Assembly (NCBI GenBank): GCA_012064415.1
Contig: SSNU01000271.1
Coordinates: forward strand, 1 to 42,208
Length of the DNA stretch: 42,208 bases
Direction of reading: 5' to 3'
From: Gyrodactylus bullatarudis
Lineage: Eukaryota; Platyhelminthes; Monogenea; Gyrodactylidea; Gyrodactylidae
The notes beneath the pieces are model-generated. The model made no database searches, was not told the origin of the DNA, and saw only the letters and a program-made list of their open reading frames with translations. This document shows, one piece after another, positions 1-10,388 of this stretch (position 1 is the stretch's first letter; every line of letters begins with the position of its first letter). The translations under genes and the position numbers were made by a program.

Positions 1-1129
1 AATAAATCCGAGAGGTAATTTATGAATGAAATACTTCCGTGAAATGGATGAAGATTGCGAATATTCAATAATTTAGCATTTATGGATTCTGCAACATTTG
101 AGGTAAGAAAACCGTAACGACATACAGGAAATGCAAAGTTTGTCCAGTTCTCCAAAGGTATATCTTTGAGATATTTCACGACGTTAGGGTTTATTTTATC
201 GATCTCATTCATTATTGTTTCAAAAGAAGAAATATCTTCTGCCTGAGCTGCTTTCCACAGGTAACGGTTCATATCACATTTAAAACTATTTTTGATATTT
301 TTGCTTATGTGAAAAAGGCAAAATGAATGTGCTGCTTTCGGTAACTGGGACTTTACTGCTTTGATAAGTCCTTTCTCTCGATCCGAAAAAATGACAAGAT
401 TTTCTGTATTTGCAAGGTTAAGAGAATGGTTCAATATTTCTCATTTTCATTTGGAACCAAACAAAATGCCAAAGGATAACAGTTGTGATTTCCGTCGATT
501 CCAGAAGCTAGTAATAAAACGTAATTGAAATTTGTTTTTAAATGACAACCATAAACAAAAATCAAGGGAAGCGAATTTTCAAAAGCCTTCATACAAATTT
601 GGAAACAGAAGAAAAGGGATTCCAATTGATTTCCAAGTTTTTTGAATTCGAGGACGGAATCAGGATTGCTAACATTGTTCCAAATAATAAAACTTTCTAG
701 TTTAACGAAAGAATTCAGTATTTTGTTGTCGTCTGAATCTTCTAGATATTTGAGGCTCCGCCAAACTGTCTTGTAGTTTGTATCGATACCAAATTCACTC
801 TTGGCAATATTCACTCCACTTTGAGGTGTAAACCTTTCTATATTGAATTTGTATGGAGTTAAAATTCTTTTGAGCTCATTTGATTTGACTTTGCACGAAT
901 TAACGATACAGGAATGACTTTTAAACGAAGTTAAGTATAGTATTCCATTATTTCTCTGACTAAAGCGCACGAAGGCTTCACAATCTTTAACAGTACAGAT
1001 CCAAATATAGCACTTGTCGTTATTTTTCTTAACTTTGAATGATTTCTGAGTAACAATCGAATAATTCTGAATGAATTTTTTGGCATCTTCTTTCGAAGAA
1101 TAAGAGCTCCCAACAGTTAGCGAAGTCAT
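1..1129 (-). pseudogene. MULE (Mutator-like) transposase fragment, frameshifted and cut by the window edge
   Basis: The first part (1129 to 431, 232 codons) begins with a zinc-binding-like domain: residues around 40-75 show C-Y-x-W-x-C, a second C, then a SFKSHSC motif, as in the N-terminal DNA-binding region of MULE transposases. It ends in the transposase core start (ASGIDGNHNCYPLAFCLVPNENE). A stop follows at 431. The next frame then stays open to the window edge and carries the rest of the MULE core: a catalytic-type IFSDREKGLIKAV segment, LPKAAHSFCLFHISKNIK, and further on a GFLTSNVAESINAKL segment. The break looks like one missing base near 430-437, in a TATTGAAC context. From family knowledge this enzyme cuts and joins Mutator-type DNA transposons in the nucleus. 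No terminal inverted repeat was found upstream in 1130-1560. The element is probably an inactive copy, unless the indel is a sequencing error. Confidence 0.82.
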
Positions 1130-2329
1130 CAGATGAAATAATGAAAGTTTATTGTAAAACCATGAACTTTTTATTTATAAATAAAATCATGTATACTCTA
1201 TGTTCGAGAATACATAGAACCATTCATATATATTCAAAGATATATCCATCGTTTAAAAAAATAAGATTTATAATATTTATAAAATATTTCTAAGTACTAA
1301 ATTTCTAAATTAGTATAATTAATTATTCATAGAGATGATAAACACATTTAAAAATTCCTAAACATACCATCTTTATAATTCAGTTGAGAACGATAAACTG
1401 AATTATGATGGGGTTAATTTTGGAAAATTTTGGGGTTAAATCTGAGATTAATTTTCTAGAATTTTTCGAATAGGTTGGGGCTACTTTCGGAATTTATGAA
1501 AATTTTTTTAATAATCATACTTTATAATCATTGATTATAATAGGAAAAAACAGCTTCAAGTGTCAAAAACAGGGTGTATGCTTTCTCAAGCACCAGAACT
1601 GGTGGAGAGGTGCATTGCGGATATTATCATTTGGCCTAACACATTTAAACGATGCATAATTATTACTATGCTTCAAATATTTATCACTTGGACCAAGTTT
1701 TTTTTCAAACTACAGGTCTTAGTTGAGAAAAATAAGAGTTGAGAATGAGTGTTTTTATTGGAAAAAATTCAACAATCAAATTTTTTTTTTCCTTTTCGAC
1801 CACATCCTTTTCTTTTTAGGCCTTCTTCGTATCAAATTTGTTCCTATTTCTATTTCGTCCAAATTTTGGAGATCCCAAAAATTATAGGTAGCATTATAAG
1901 CTTTTATCAAGCTAGAGCTCTTGAAAAAATCTTGAATGTAGTCGTCAATATAACCAAATGAAAAAATACAACCTATAAGGCGTTTACATGGGTAGCCATT
2001 AACAGATATCGAGAAACTTCACCCGATTTATCTAAGGATATCATTCAAAGGAGATGCTGCCCATCAGATATAGAATAACAAGTTCGTTGAGATAACAAAA
2101 CTCCTGCATTTTATTCAACCCGCTAAAGATAAAATCTGACAAAGCTGAATATCATTTCATTAGAAAGTTGAAACCAATTCTGTGCAAATTGTGAGGATAC
2201 TAGCAACCAAAATCTGTGAAACGTGATGAACTCAAGATTTCGTCACAAACTATATTTACTTTTTACCAAATGGGTGTGTCACTGTTAAATTTCAAATTTA
2301 ATTTAATAAAAATCTTTGAATAGATCTTG
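1130..2329. other. AT-rich spacer, nothing recognised
   Basis: No supported gene. The short plus-strand reading frames at 1560-1742 and 1749-1961 are composed of low-complexity AT-rich codons, show no family motif, and lack plausible splice or poly(A) context. Confidence 0.5.
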
Positions 2330-2823
2330 CCTTGATCTTTGACTCATACCCGTCTAATCAACACTATATATAACAGAATCCATCCATCTCCTTCTCCCGC
2401 TTCAGACAGCTGTATATCTAACAATGGAAAGCCATTTATTTGATCCATATTTCAGGACAAACCTATTACATTACATAATAACAAAGGCTGGCAGAATTTC
2501 AAAAAATTCCAACTCAAACGAACTCTGCATGACCCAAAGCATATTCGAAAAGTCTATTCGAGATGATCTTAAGACCAAGCCTTCTAAAAGTAGGAAATAT
2601 TTAGCCAACAAGACTTCAAACTCACATACATATAGCCCAAACAGTCACAGCAGAATCCCTGAACCTTATCTTTAAATCAGTCTTTTCCAAACAACCCCAG
2701 AATATAAAGTCAATCATATGCCGAAATATCAGTCCTACAACTATCTCAAGAGAACTGCTTATCGATATTATACTCAACTCCAAGTCAAAGAAAAGAAAGG
2801 ATGCTCATCTTAACTCAATGGAA
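2330..2823 (+). pseudogene. Degraded unrecognised reading frame, possibly from a mobile element
   Basis: An 83-codon frame at 2424-2675 (begins MESHLFDPYF) overlaps a second open frame, shifted by one, that runs from about 2608 to 2835 and contains SLNLIFKSVFSKQPQNIK and ISRELLIDIILNSKSKKRK. Base composition here is more C-rich than the surroundings, which suggests old coding sequence. The foldback/Tc3 complex starting at 2824 ends the second frame. I do not recognise the family. A retroelement or DNA-transposon ORF is possible, but no diagnostic motif is visible. Confidence 0.25.
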
Positions 2824-2955
2824 CTAAAGCTATAGTGGTCGCAAAATTTAGGTTTTCACTTTAATTTTTCCTTTAACTTCCTTATTTTACATCCAATTCT
2901 AATAAAACATATACCAATACAATTGTTACAGCCCATACAACATTTTGATAATGTT

Positions 2956-3345
2956 CTGTTATGTGCTTACGCACATCGGTTTTGAGCTGGGCCACCGAAG
3001 TCATGATTTATGAAAGAAGAAGATGATGCCAGTTATTTCACAAATAAGGCCTTTATTTCGGGCATACTCATCAGTGTGATACATGCCATATAAGTACAAA
3101 TTTGCAAAAAAGGAAATATACAATCATTGGTGCATTTCTATTACACTTATGATTGGTCAATCCCTGTTACCAGGGTTGACCTGACTTTTTGGTTCATTAT
3201 AATAATTTTAATATTTATATAATTACAGATACGATTACAATTAATCCAATGCATAGTTAATTAATATTAATAGTAGAAAGTTCATTTGAATAGACATTGA
3301 AATTAGGATTAACACCTAATTGTGAAAGAGTGTAAAAATAATGTT
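2956..3345. mobile_element. 382-bp insertion in the left Tc3 inverted repeat, with 8-bp target duplication
   Basis: ATAATGTT occurs at 2948-2955 and again at 3338-3345. The intact right inverted repeat of the host transposon has it once, so 2956-3337 is an insertion. The inserted DNA starts CTGTTATGTGCTTACGCAC and ends GAAAGAGTGTAAAA. It has no terminal inverted repeats and no long ORF. An 8-bp duplication suggests hAT or P type, but the missing inverted repeats argue against both. A solo LTR (should be TG...CA) or a short A-ended retroposon are alternatives. Confidence 0.75.
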
Positions 3346-3536
3346 ATTTTTACAAATTCATTCAAGGGTATTTGGAAAATTCAAAAATACTATACTTCAT
3401 TAAGATATTTATTATAATATTTATGTTTTCACTTTTTCATAATTGATTCTATCGGTAAGTAAGCATCCCATTTTCTCAAGTATGATAAATTAATTTTCAT
3501 GAAATTTTTCTAGCTCAACTACTGAAAAAAAATTTC

Positions 3537-4257
3537 ATGCGTAATCGAAATTGGCTATTCACGAAAGATCGTTTGTATGAGCTTTTTAAGCTCAAGAACC
3601 GAAATTTAAGCAACCGAGCAATAGCCAAATTGCTTGGTTGTTCGTGTTCATTAAACACTGTTCAACCATCAACAACCTTCTAAAAAGGGGTACAAGAAAA
3701 AACTATTTAAGAGAGATCCTAAGCCTAAAATTACTAATTTGATGTTGGGAAAGATCGAAAGGATGATTGAAAAAGATGAGAAAAATTGTTCACAGATAAG
3801 AAATGAACTGAATCTAAACATTAGTTTACGAACACTCCAAAATACTGTCAAGAAAAACCTTGAATGTCGTTGGAGGAAGGCAAAACGAGTTTGTTTCTTA
3901 TCTGAAATTGATAAATCGAGACGCCTAGACTGGGTCAAAGGAAAAATAAGAGAGAACTTTGATTGGAAAAGAGCCATATTTGCAGATCAGAAGAAATTCA
4001 ATTTAGACGGCCCTGATGGCCTTAGTTATCGTTGCCAACCAAAATATCGTTCAAAATCGCAAATAGTCAAAAGAAATTTTGGTGGTGGCTCAGTAATGGT
4101 TTGGGGAGGCATCAGTTATGGAGGGACTCTGAGGCTAGAATTCATCACTAAAGAGTGGGATTCTTTTAGAACAGATGATCTTGATCCCTATCTTATGTCT
4201 ATGTATCAAGGATGTATTGATGTCATTGAAAATAAAGGGGGTTTCTTGAAATAAAAA
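3537..4257 (+). pseudogene. Tc3-like transposase, frameshifted and lacking the C-terminal catalytic half
   Basis: Translation from ATG 3537 gives a helix-turn-helix-like N-terminus (NRNLSNRAIAKLLGC) and hits a stop at 3681. The reading continues in the +1 frame (KKGYKKKLFKRDPKPKI, then the open frame from 3739). Downstream is the start of the DDE/D core: IFADQKKFNLDGPDG with the first catalytic Asp, then the RNFGGGSVMVWGGISYGG block typical of Tc3-type transposases. Translation ends at ENKGGFLK (stop at 4252-4254) and then runs directly into the right inverted repeat. The second Asp (QDNA-type motif) and the third acidic residue are absent. Full-length relatives are about 330-340 residues; roughly 240 remain. 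It cannot be active by itself. Confidence 0.85.
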
Positions 4258-5390
4258 AGTGAAAACATAAATATTGCGTTTTGTATCTTAATGAAGTATA
4301 GTATTTTTGAAATTTCCAAATACCCTTGAATGAATTTGTAAAAATAACATTATCAAAATGTTGTATGGGCTGTAACAATTGTATTGGTATATGTTTTATA
4401 AGAATTGAATGTAAAATAAGGAAGTTAAAGGAAAAATTAAAGTGAAAATCTAAATTTTGCGACCACTATAGTTGACATGAAGATGAGAATTTACTATTTT
4501 TACAAAAAACTCAATATTTTTCTCCAGATTCACATAAAAAAATTATTTTTTGAATTCTAAAACCGAATGAGCTTATAAGATGTAGATACTCAAAAATTCA
4601 ATCTGACCAAAATTAGGCCGTTTTTCGAATATCGAAAATGTACCAGATTTCCACATTTTCAACTTTTGAGCTTAAAATTAGTATCGATTTCGATGTTTCG
4701 AAGCAGTTAAGTGATGATATTTGAGATCAACATTAAACGAAGGATTCTAATTTGGCCATAGAGATTGCGAAGATTTCACTGTTTCCGAGAAAAAGTTAAA
4801 CTTCCAGATTTTGGATAATCTGCTTTCGTGATAATCCAAAAATTCAAATGGTTCGATTCACCACATTAATGATGAGTTTCAGTGAACCTCTACATGTGAA
4901 CTCGAATTCTTCGTTCAATGTTGATCCCAAATATCATCATTTAACTGCTTCGAATCATCGAAATCGATACTAATTTTGGGTTCAAAACTTGAAAGAGTGG
5001 AAATTTGGTACATTTTCGAAATTCACAAAACTGCCTAGTTTATGGTCACTGACCATTGGTCAGATTGAATTTTCTTCGGAATTTTTTCGAATATCCACAT
5101 CTTCACATCTACATCATCATTCCGTTTTAGAATTCAAAAAAATATTCTTTTTCTGTGAATCCGGAGAAAAATATCGAGTTTTTTGTAAAAATATTAGTAA
5201 ATTCTCATCTTCATGTCAATTAGGTTCAGTTTAGAATGCGTTACAAAAATTGAATAACTTCAAGGATATCATAATAGAGTTTAGAAAGAAAATTAATACG
5301 ATCATAGTTGACAATTTCAGGGTTTTTCAAGGGTCTTCACGTGACAAATTTTTTTTAGTTTAATCAAGCCTTTTCAGAGTAAAAAATTAA

Positions 5391-5590
5391 TTCACCCTGG
5401 ATGAGATTTTAGAAATTTTTCTACAATAATGTTTGTAAAAGCTAAGCCACATCCCTTCTCGCGAGCTCGCTTCCCATTCAGTAAAATTTTTACACCGAAA
5501 ATCAAATCTTCTTAAGAAATGCCGATCCAAAAGATTTGAATCTTGAAAATTTTCAATCGTCTCTACACTGTAGTCTACAAATTCATACAC
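5391..5590. repeat. Dispersed repeat, uninterrupted copy
   Basis: Shares with 6191-6770 the blocks TTCACCCTGGAT, CACATCCCTTCT, AGCTCGCTTC, CATTCAG and CTCTACACTGTAGTCT. It serves as the empty-site reference for the insertion at 6344-6709. The minus-strand frame over it (5387-5590) has no family motif and is not called as a gene. Confidence 0.7.
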
Positions 5591-6190
5591 TTCCTAAACT
5601 AAAATCTAGCTCTTTTAATAAGCGAAATATTTTTTTTCGTTCTATACATCAATAAAGAATAACTCTATTCGATGCAGAATCAAATATTGTTCCACTGTCC
5701 CAAATTTTATGCATCAATATCATAATTGGTGAAAACCAGACGAGTTCAAAGTTGATATGATCGGGATTTTCGTTTTCGAATGAAAATCGATAAAATTCCA
5801 TTTTTAATCTGACTTCATACCGATGACCTCATATCATGTGAGTTTTGCTATGTTGGCAGACCCCCGTCCTTATTTCATTTCAACGTTGATGTTCACTTAT
5901 GAATTCAATGGTTATGCGAAAAAGGTTGGTGCTAACATTATTCAGCATCCTTCATTATGAGAATAGAAATTTAGCCGTTCAAAAAATTTATCAGACAATA
6001 AATCTGGTAGAGAGGGGAATTTTGAAAAAAGAATTATTGATTTGATTTGGGGTGATTTTTGGAATTAACCCAAAAATTAATTCTTGTTGTGTTCACCATT
6101 TTCAGTGGGAGAATTTATTCTCGGACATTTTTATCCTGTTTGACCAATCTCTGCAAGCACTTAGAGGAAAATTTTAAAAAACACAATGTA

Positions 6191-6770
6191 TTCACCCTGG
6201 ATCATCCAGGCTGGATACGACTAAAAACTAAGCCCACATCCCTTCTGGTCAGCTCGCTTCTCATTCAGGAAAATCAATTCTTCTCAAATTAACGCTGAAT
6301 TTTTTGAAGAAATTTCCATTCGAAAGATTTAAACCTTGAAAATAGTTTATAGAAGAGATTAGACGTTTCCTTACAGCAATAGCTTGAGTGTTCGAGAGGG
6401 TTACTCTTCGTAGTTTCTGTGAAAGATACAATCACCTTACTAAATAATACATGGCTCAGCTATCATTTAGAAGGATGAGAACTAACAGAATTTTATTTTT
6501 TAATTACACCTCGATGCCAACTTTCAACCAGCCAGATGGAATCCTAAAATTCATCTTAGCAAACCGTCTAATCCTTTACTGGCGTGGATTAACATGTCCA
6601 AAATATGGCAAAAGCAATCTTGAAGCCAAACCCCAGAACCCGAAAGCAATCCAGATTTCTACGACTGTGTGTGTACAAATAGAAACTGTCGTCATACTGT
6701 CCTTGAGATCTTGAGAATCTTCAATTATCTCTACACTGTAGTCTTCAAATTCACACGTATTGCAATATTA
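6191..6770. repeat. Dispersed repeat, second copy, interrupted
   Basis: Aligns by eye with 5391-5590 up to CTTGAAAAT (6335-6343) and again from 6719 (TCAATTATCTCTACACTG). The intervening DNA is absent from the first copy. Divergence is moderate, with small indels. Confidence 0.65.
6344..6718 (+). mobile_element. 366-bp insertion with a Merlin/IS1595-like zinc-ribbon remnant
   Basis: Flanked by CTTGAAAAT (6335-6343) and CTTGAGAAT (6710-6718), a 9-bp duplication with one mismatch; the sister repeat has a single copy. Inside, the plus-strand frame from 6451 reads PDGILKFILANRLILYWRGL then TCPKYGKSNLE. After a frame slip near 6650 it continues as NPDFYDCVCTNRNCRHTVLE. This resembles the N-terminal region and zinc ribbon of IS1595/Merlin transposases (CPxCG ... 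C-rich knuckle), with one Cys replaced by Tyr. Merlin elements make 8-9 bp duplications, which agrees. No DDE core and no clear terminal inverted repeats are present, so the assignment is tentative. Confidence 0.42.
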
Positions 6771-6892
6771 TATTAACTGAGATATTCCATAAAATAAAAA
6801 AAAGAAATGGATTTCGAGACAACTGTAGCTAATCTGTGAAATTTGTTGAAAACCAGAAACTTGTTAGATTGAGATAACGATATTATCAAAGA

Positions 6893-6898
6893 TTTATT
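6893..6898 (-). promoter_or_regulatory. Poly(A) signal of the aminopeptidase gene
   Basis: AATAAA on the minus strand, 25 bases after the stop codon at 6924-6926, in an AT-rich context. It marks the likely transcript end and implies a very short 3' UTR. Confidence 0.6.
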
Positions 6899-6923
6899 AA
6901 ATTTATAAAAATGGAATATTCAG

Positions 6924-9668
6924 TCAAGAAAGATGATTGATAAGCTGTTCACCGTCACGGTCAAGGACCGAAGTGTTATTCATGATTTCTTCAATGCCTT
7001 GCTGGACAGTTCTTTCACAGGTAACGGTATTGTTTTTGAAGAATTCATTGATTTCTTCATAGTGTTTCTTGGTAGCAAAAGACTTGATAGAACCTTTAAG
7101 CACATATCCAAACAAATGTTGACTACCGAATGCGTCTTTGAGGGAGACAAATTTTCCTTTGACGAAATCCCATAGTTGTCTTTTGCCTTCAGATCCGGCG
7201 CCAACCATTGATAGAAGGCAGCAATGTCTATCTTGTTTCCTAACTTTATCGGTAAGGGCGAAATCAATGCATTTAGTTCTAATTTCTTGGTTTTGGGAAA
7301 CACCAAGGCAAGAAAGAAGTCGGACCTTCTCATCTTGCATTTTGGCAGAATCGAAAAGCTGAGAAAAATTAAGAAATTAAAAAGAAAAAAAATCTAGATT
7401 GAGTAAAATCTTACTTTGATAAACTTTTCAAAGATATCAGCCTGTGAATTGCGCATGACAATTCCATAAATAGCTGTCCTAAGATCAGGATCAATAAGAT
7501 CAGTTATTGGAGCATTGGCGTCAGCAGAATACTTGAGGAATGCATCATAATGCTTGTATAAATCTTTCCTTTGACTCTTTAATGATACTCTCGTGACCGC
7601 ATTTGCCAAGAGCTCCGATAACTGAGGCTCTGAGAAGTCTATCATTGTGCGAGTCTTGATCTTTAGCAGTCCAGCCAAGAACCTTGAATGTGGGCTCGGC
7701 TAGAGAGATCACCAGCTTGTCGATACTCTTGGTCACTTTCTCCTTTACTTCTTTGGGCTTATCAAAGGTGTACTCCTCCATTAGTTTACGGATGTACGAC
7801 AAATTAGAGCTGATTGATTGCCAGACGACATAGGAAGTCTCACCAGCGAAAGCTTTGACCATCTCAAGGGCATCGACAATCTTTCCGTGTCCAGCAAAAG
7901 CAAGCATGAACTTGTCGTCGATCAAAGCCAATCTATCAACTGGCCCGAGTTTCTTGTCCTGGATGGCTTTCATGATACCTGGGATGAGGTACTCATCATA
8001 CTTGACACGTACAAAGGAGCTGCGGTTCGGATTGACACGGATGCTGGGCTCAGAGCATTTGATCACAAGATCCTCACCAGTGCTTTTCATTTTGACAGTC
8101 TCGAGGACTTCGTCGTTGTTTGCGGCCTTGCAAATTTTGAGAGGAATAGCCCAGTAGGACTTTGGATCTTCCTCGGCCTGACCGTTTGAGAGGTAACGGA
8201 ATTGTTTGAAAACCAGCGAGTCGCCTTTCTTGGTGACTTCGACGACAGGATAACCCATTTTCTGAGTCCAGTTCTGCATCAGTTCGTCGATCTTTTCACC
8301 AGAACTCTTGCTGAATGCGTTCCAGAGATCTTCGGTTTCGGTGTTTTGATATTTAAACTGATTGATGTAATCCTTTAGTCCAGAGAAGAACTTCTCTTTT
8401 CCAATATAGCTGTATAACATTTTGATCACTGAAGCTCCTTTAGAATAAGAAATCATATCGAATATTTCATCAATTTCATCAGGATTTTTGACTTTTACTT
8501 CAATCGGATGGCTTGTCTTCAAACCATCAAGTGCAAATGCGCTAGATTGTTCCATAGAAACAAAATGCGTCCAAATATCAAACTCTTTATAGAGACCATC
8601 TAATGAATGATATTCCATCCAGGTAGCGAATCCTTCGTTGAGCCACAAATGTGTCCACCATTTCATGGTAACTAGATTGCCAAACCACATGTGGGCAAGC
8701 TCATGGGCAACTACGATCGCGACTCGTTGTCTCAAGGCTCTTGATGATTGTTTGGGATCAATAAGGAGAGCGGTTTCTCTGTATGTGACAAGACCCCAGT
8801 TCTCCATGGCTCCAGCAGCAAAGTCAGGGATTGCGATTAGGTCTAGTTTCGGAAGAGGGTAGCCGACACCAAAGCACTCAGTGTAGAATGGAAGGCATTT
8901 CTTGGCTACATCAAGAGCAAAGGTTCCACAATCCTTCTTGCCGATTGGTGTGTAGACCTTAATTGGAATGTTGTTTGAGTCTTTATCTTCGATGAACTCA
9001 AAGTGGCCAACAACCATGGCTAGGAGGTAAGTGGACATGATGGGTGTCTTGTCGAACTTCACCTTGACATAGTTAACACCTTGATCTAGGTCTGGAAGGC
9101 CAGCTGGCTTCTCACATTTTTCCCGAGATATTTCAGGCATGTTTGAGATGGCGACGAGGTTGTCTGGTACAACCATGGAGATAGTAAAGGTTGCCTTTCT
9201 ATCGGGCTCATCAATGCATGGGAATGCGCGTCTAGCAAATGTACTTTCAAATTGAGTGCTCAAGTTACCATACTTCTTTTCCATCGGGTAGGCAGTACTT
9301 GGAACGATAAAAGCCCATCATTAGATCGTTATGGATACCTCCAAATTTCAAGTCAATTTTTTTGGTCCCTTTTGGTAGTTGGGATGCAAACTTGATTGTA
9401 ACCAACTCTTTCTCCTTGTCTATTTTAGCTTCCCCTACTACGTCGCCACAGTGGACATCAGAGACTTCAACCTCTTTAACATTCAATAAAAGTGTATCAG
9501 TTGGATTAACGACCTGTGCAAGTAAAAATATAATTAATTTACCTCTGCCTCGAGTGTCATTGAACCTGTGAATTTGAAGTCATCTTTCAAATTGCAATTG
9601 AAATTCAAGTCATAATGAATTGGTTTGATATCATAGGATATCCTCTCGAATATTTTTTCCTGAGTCAT
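6924..9668 (-). CDS. Puromycin-sensitive aminopeptidase (M1 zinc metallopeptidase), three exons, two single-base frameshifts
   Basis: M1 peptidases of this type remove N-terminal residues from peptides, mostly in the cytosol. Exon 1 is 9668-9543 (MTQEKIFERISYDIKPIHYD, the usual PSA start), exon 2 is 9513-7415, exon 3 is 7358-6924. Hallmarks: FYRSKY, FARRAFPCIDEP, the substrate-binding GAMENWG (8813-8793) and the zinc site HELAHMW with HExxH at 8705-8691, then the third ligand Glu in NEGFA about 19 residues later. The C-terminal ERAP1-like helical region is present to ERTVQQGIEEIM and the stop. Length is about 886 residues, like other PSAs (about 870-920), so the gene is complete. There is no signal peptide, as expected for PSA. 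Two one-base excesses break the frame: near 9267 (after PDGKEV) and near 7560 (between KESKERF and YKHYDAF). Removing one base at each makes the total length a multiple of three. Confidence 0.93.
7359..7414 (-). other. Aminopeptidase intron 2, 56 nt
   Basis: Donor GTAAGA, pyrimidine-rich 3' half and TTTTCTCAG acceptor on the minus strand. Splicing joins EKFIK to LFDSAKMQDEKVR in frame, matching the PSA family. Confidence 0.88.
9514..9542 (-). other. Aminopeptidase intron 1, only 29 nt
   Basis: Minus strand reads GTAAATTAAT ... CTTGCACAG. Read through, it gives a stop (GTA AAT TAA). Removed, it joins SMTLEAE to VVNPTDTLLLN, the expected PSA sequence, in phase 0. A 29-nt intron is far below the usual animal minimum. 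Confidence 0.72.
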
Positions 9669-10388
9669 TGCTTAGTGTACAAAACGTTGTATTCAAATAT
9701 CACTCTGATTCTCACAATGATTTAAACAACCGTTACATGTTGAATTTTTTATCATTTTGTTTAGTTTTCGTTCGTTTTTTCAATAATTTAATTTTAATAA
9801 TGATAATATCATTATGATATTATTAATGATAATTTATTGTAATTATAATTTATAATAATGCATACGATAATCATTGTTTATTAATGTTCACTTCACTCAA
9901 ATACTTAAAATTAGAGCATATTATAACCTAACTATAGTTTACCAAAATTATTCTCATCTGAATTAATTAGTATTTCCATTATTTAGTCAATATTATTCTT
10001 CTGAGAATCTTCTCTCACAATAATTCTTCTTGTAATTTACAAATTCAATTTAGTTATCCTTGTCAGAGCAAGGTTCTTTTGTCAAGAAGTTTTAATTTCT
10101 TGTGTTATTTTATTTAAATATTTAGGTCTATTACATTAAGTAGTTGCTAGTAGCAACTTGCTACACATAATGGGTCTATTCAGCACACTATTGTGTTTGA
10201 TTACATCGAATCATTGATTCGGAATTAATCACTTTATCAATATGAATACCATAGCTCATATCATGACGTCAATGGGATATGGCGTTATATATAGAGTAAT
10301 GCGAGTGAATCAACTGTTTTCAAAATATATTCATTTACTTTTGTAATAATAATTCAACAAATAATTACATTATCAACACTGTGTACAC
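9669..10388. other. Intergenic region with an AT palindrome
   Basis: No gene. It must hold the aminopeptidase promoter and the 3' end of the next gene. At about 9790-9835 lies an imperfect AT-only palindrome (ATAATGATAATATCAT then ATGATATTATTAATGAT). No TATA box or AATAAA could be assigned with confidence. Confidence 0.45.

Larger units (their letters stand above)
2833..4468 (+). mobile_element. Tc1/mariner element, Tc3-like, internally decayed
   Basis: Both ends are long terminal inverted repeats of about 210 bp, with tips TAGTGGTCGCAAAATTTAG (left, 2833) and its complement (right, ending 4468). A TA duplication flanks it (2831-2832 and 4469-4470), as is universal for Tc1/mariner. The left repeat is interrupted at 2956-3337 by another insertion; the right repeat (about 4260-4468) is intact. 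Removing the element restores the foldback tip CTAAAGC-TA-GTTGACATG exactly. The transposase inside is truncated, so this copy is non-autonomous. Confidence 0.92.
2824..5234. repeat. Foldback (palindromic) element copy 1, split by a Tc3-like transposon
   Basis: The left tip CTAAAGC (2824-2830) is separated from its continuation TAGTTGACATGAAGATGAG (4469 onward) by the Tc3-like insertion. Joined, they match the tip seen intact at 37014-37040. From 4471 the sequence reads into arms that return inverted, ending GTAAATTCTCATCTTCATG followed by TCAATTAG near 5224. Matching arm blocks include the 'CTCAATATTTTTCTCCAG' block and a block around 'TTAGTATCGATTTCGATG'. Without the Tc3 element it is about 770 bp. 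No convincing ORF: the plus-strand frame at 4989-5234 is just the arm sequence. The right tip carries a few extra bases before TTTAG, so the outer limit is approximate. Confidence 0.8.

Noticed and set aside
2956..3337. Solo LTR interpretation of the 382-bp insertion
   Set aside because: Ends do not fit TG...CA in any register allowed by the ATAATGTT duplication; left unclassified.
4851..4861. tRNA B-box-like GGTTCGATTC in foldback arms (and GGTTTGAACC at 25316)
   Set aside because: No matching A box, acceptor stem or cloverleaf could be drawn, so these are not called as tRNA or SINE promoters.
7818..8189. Plus-strand frames across the aminopeptidase (6933, 7138, 7818, 7855, 8638, 9362)
   Set aside because: Antisense shadows of the conserved minus-strand gene.
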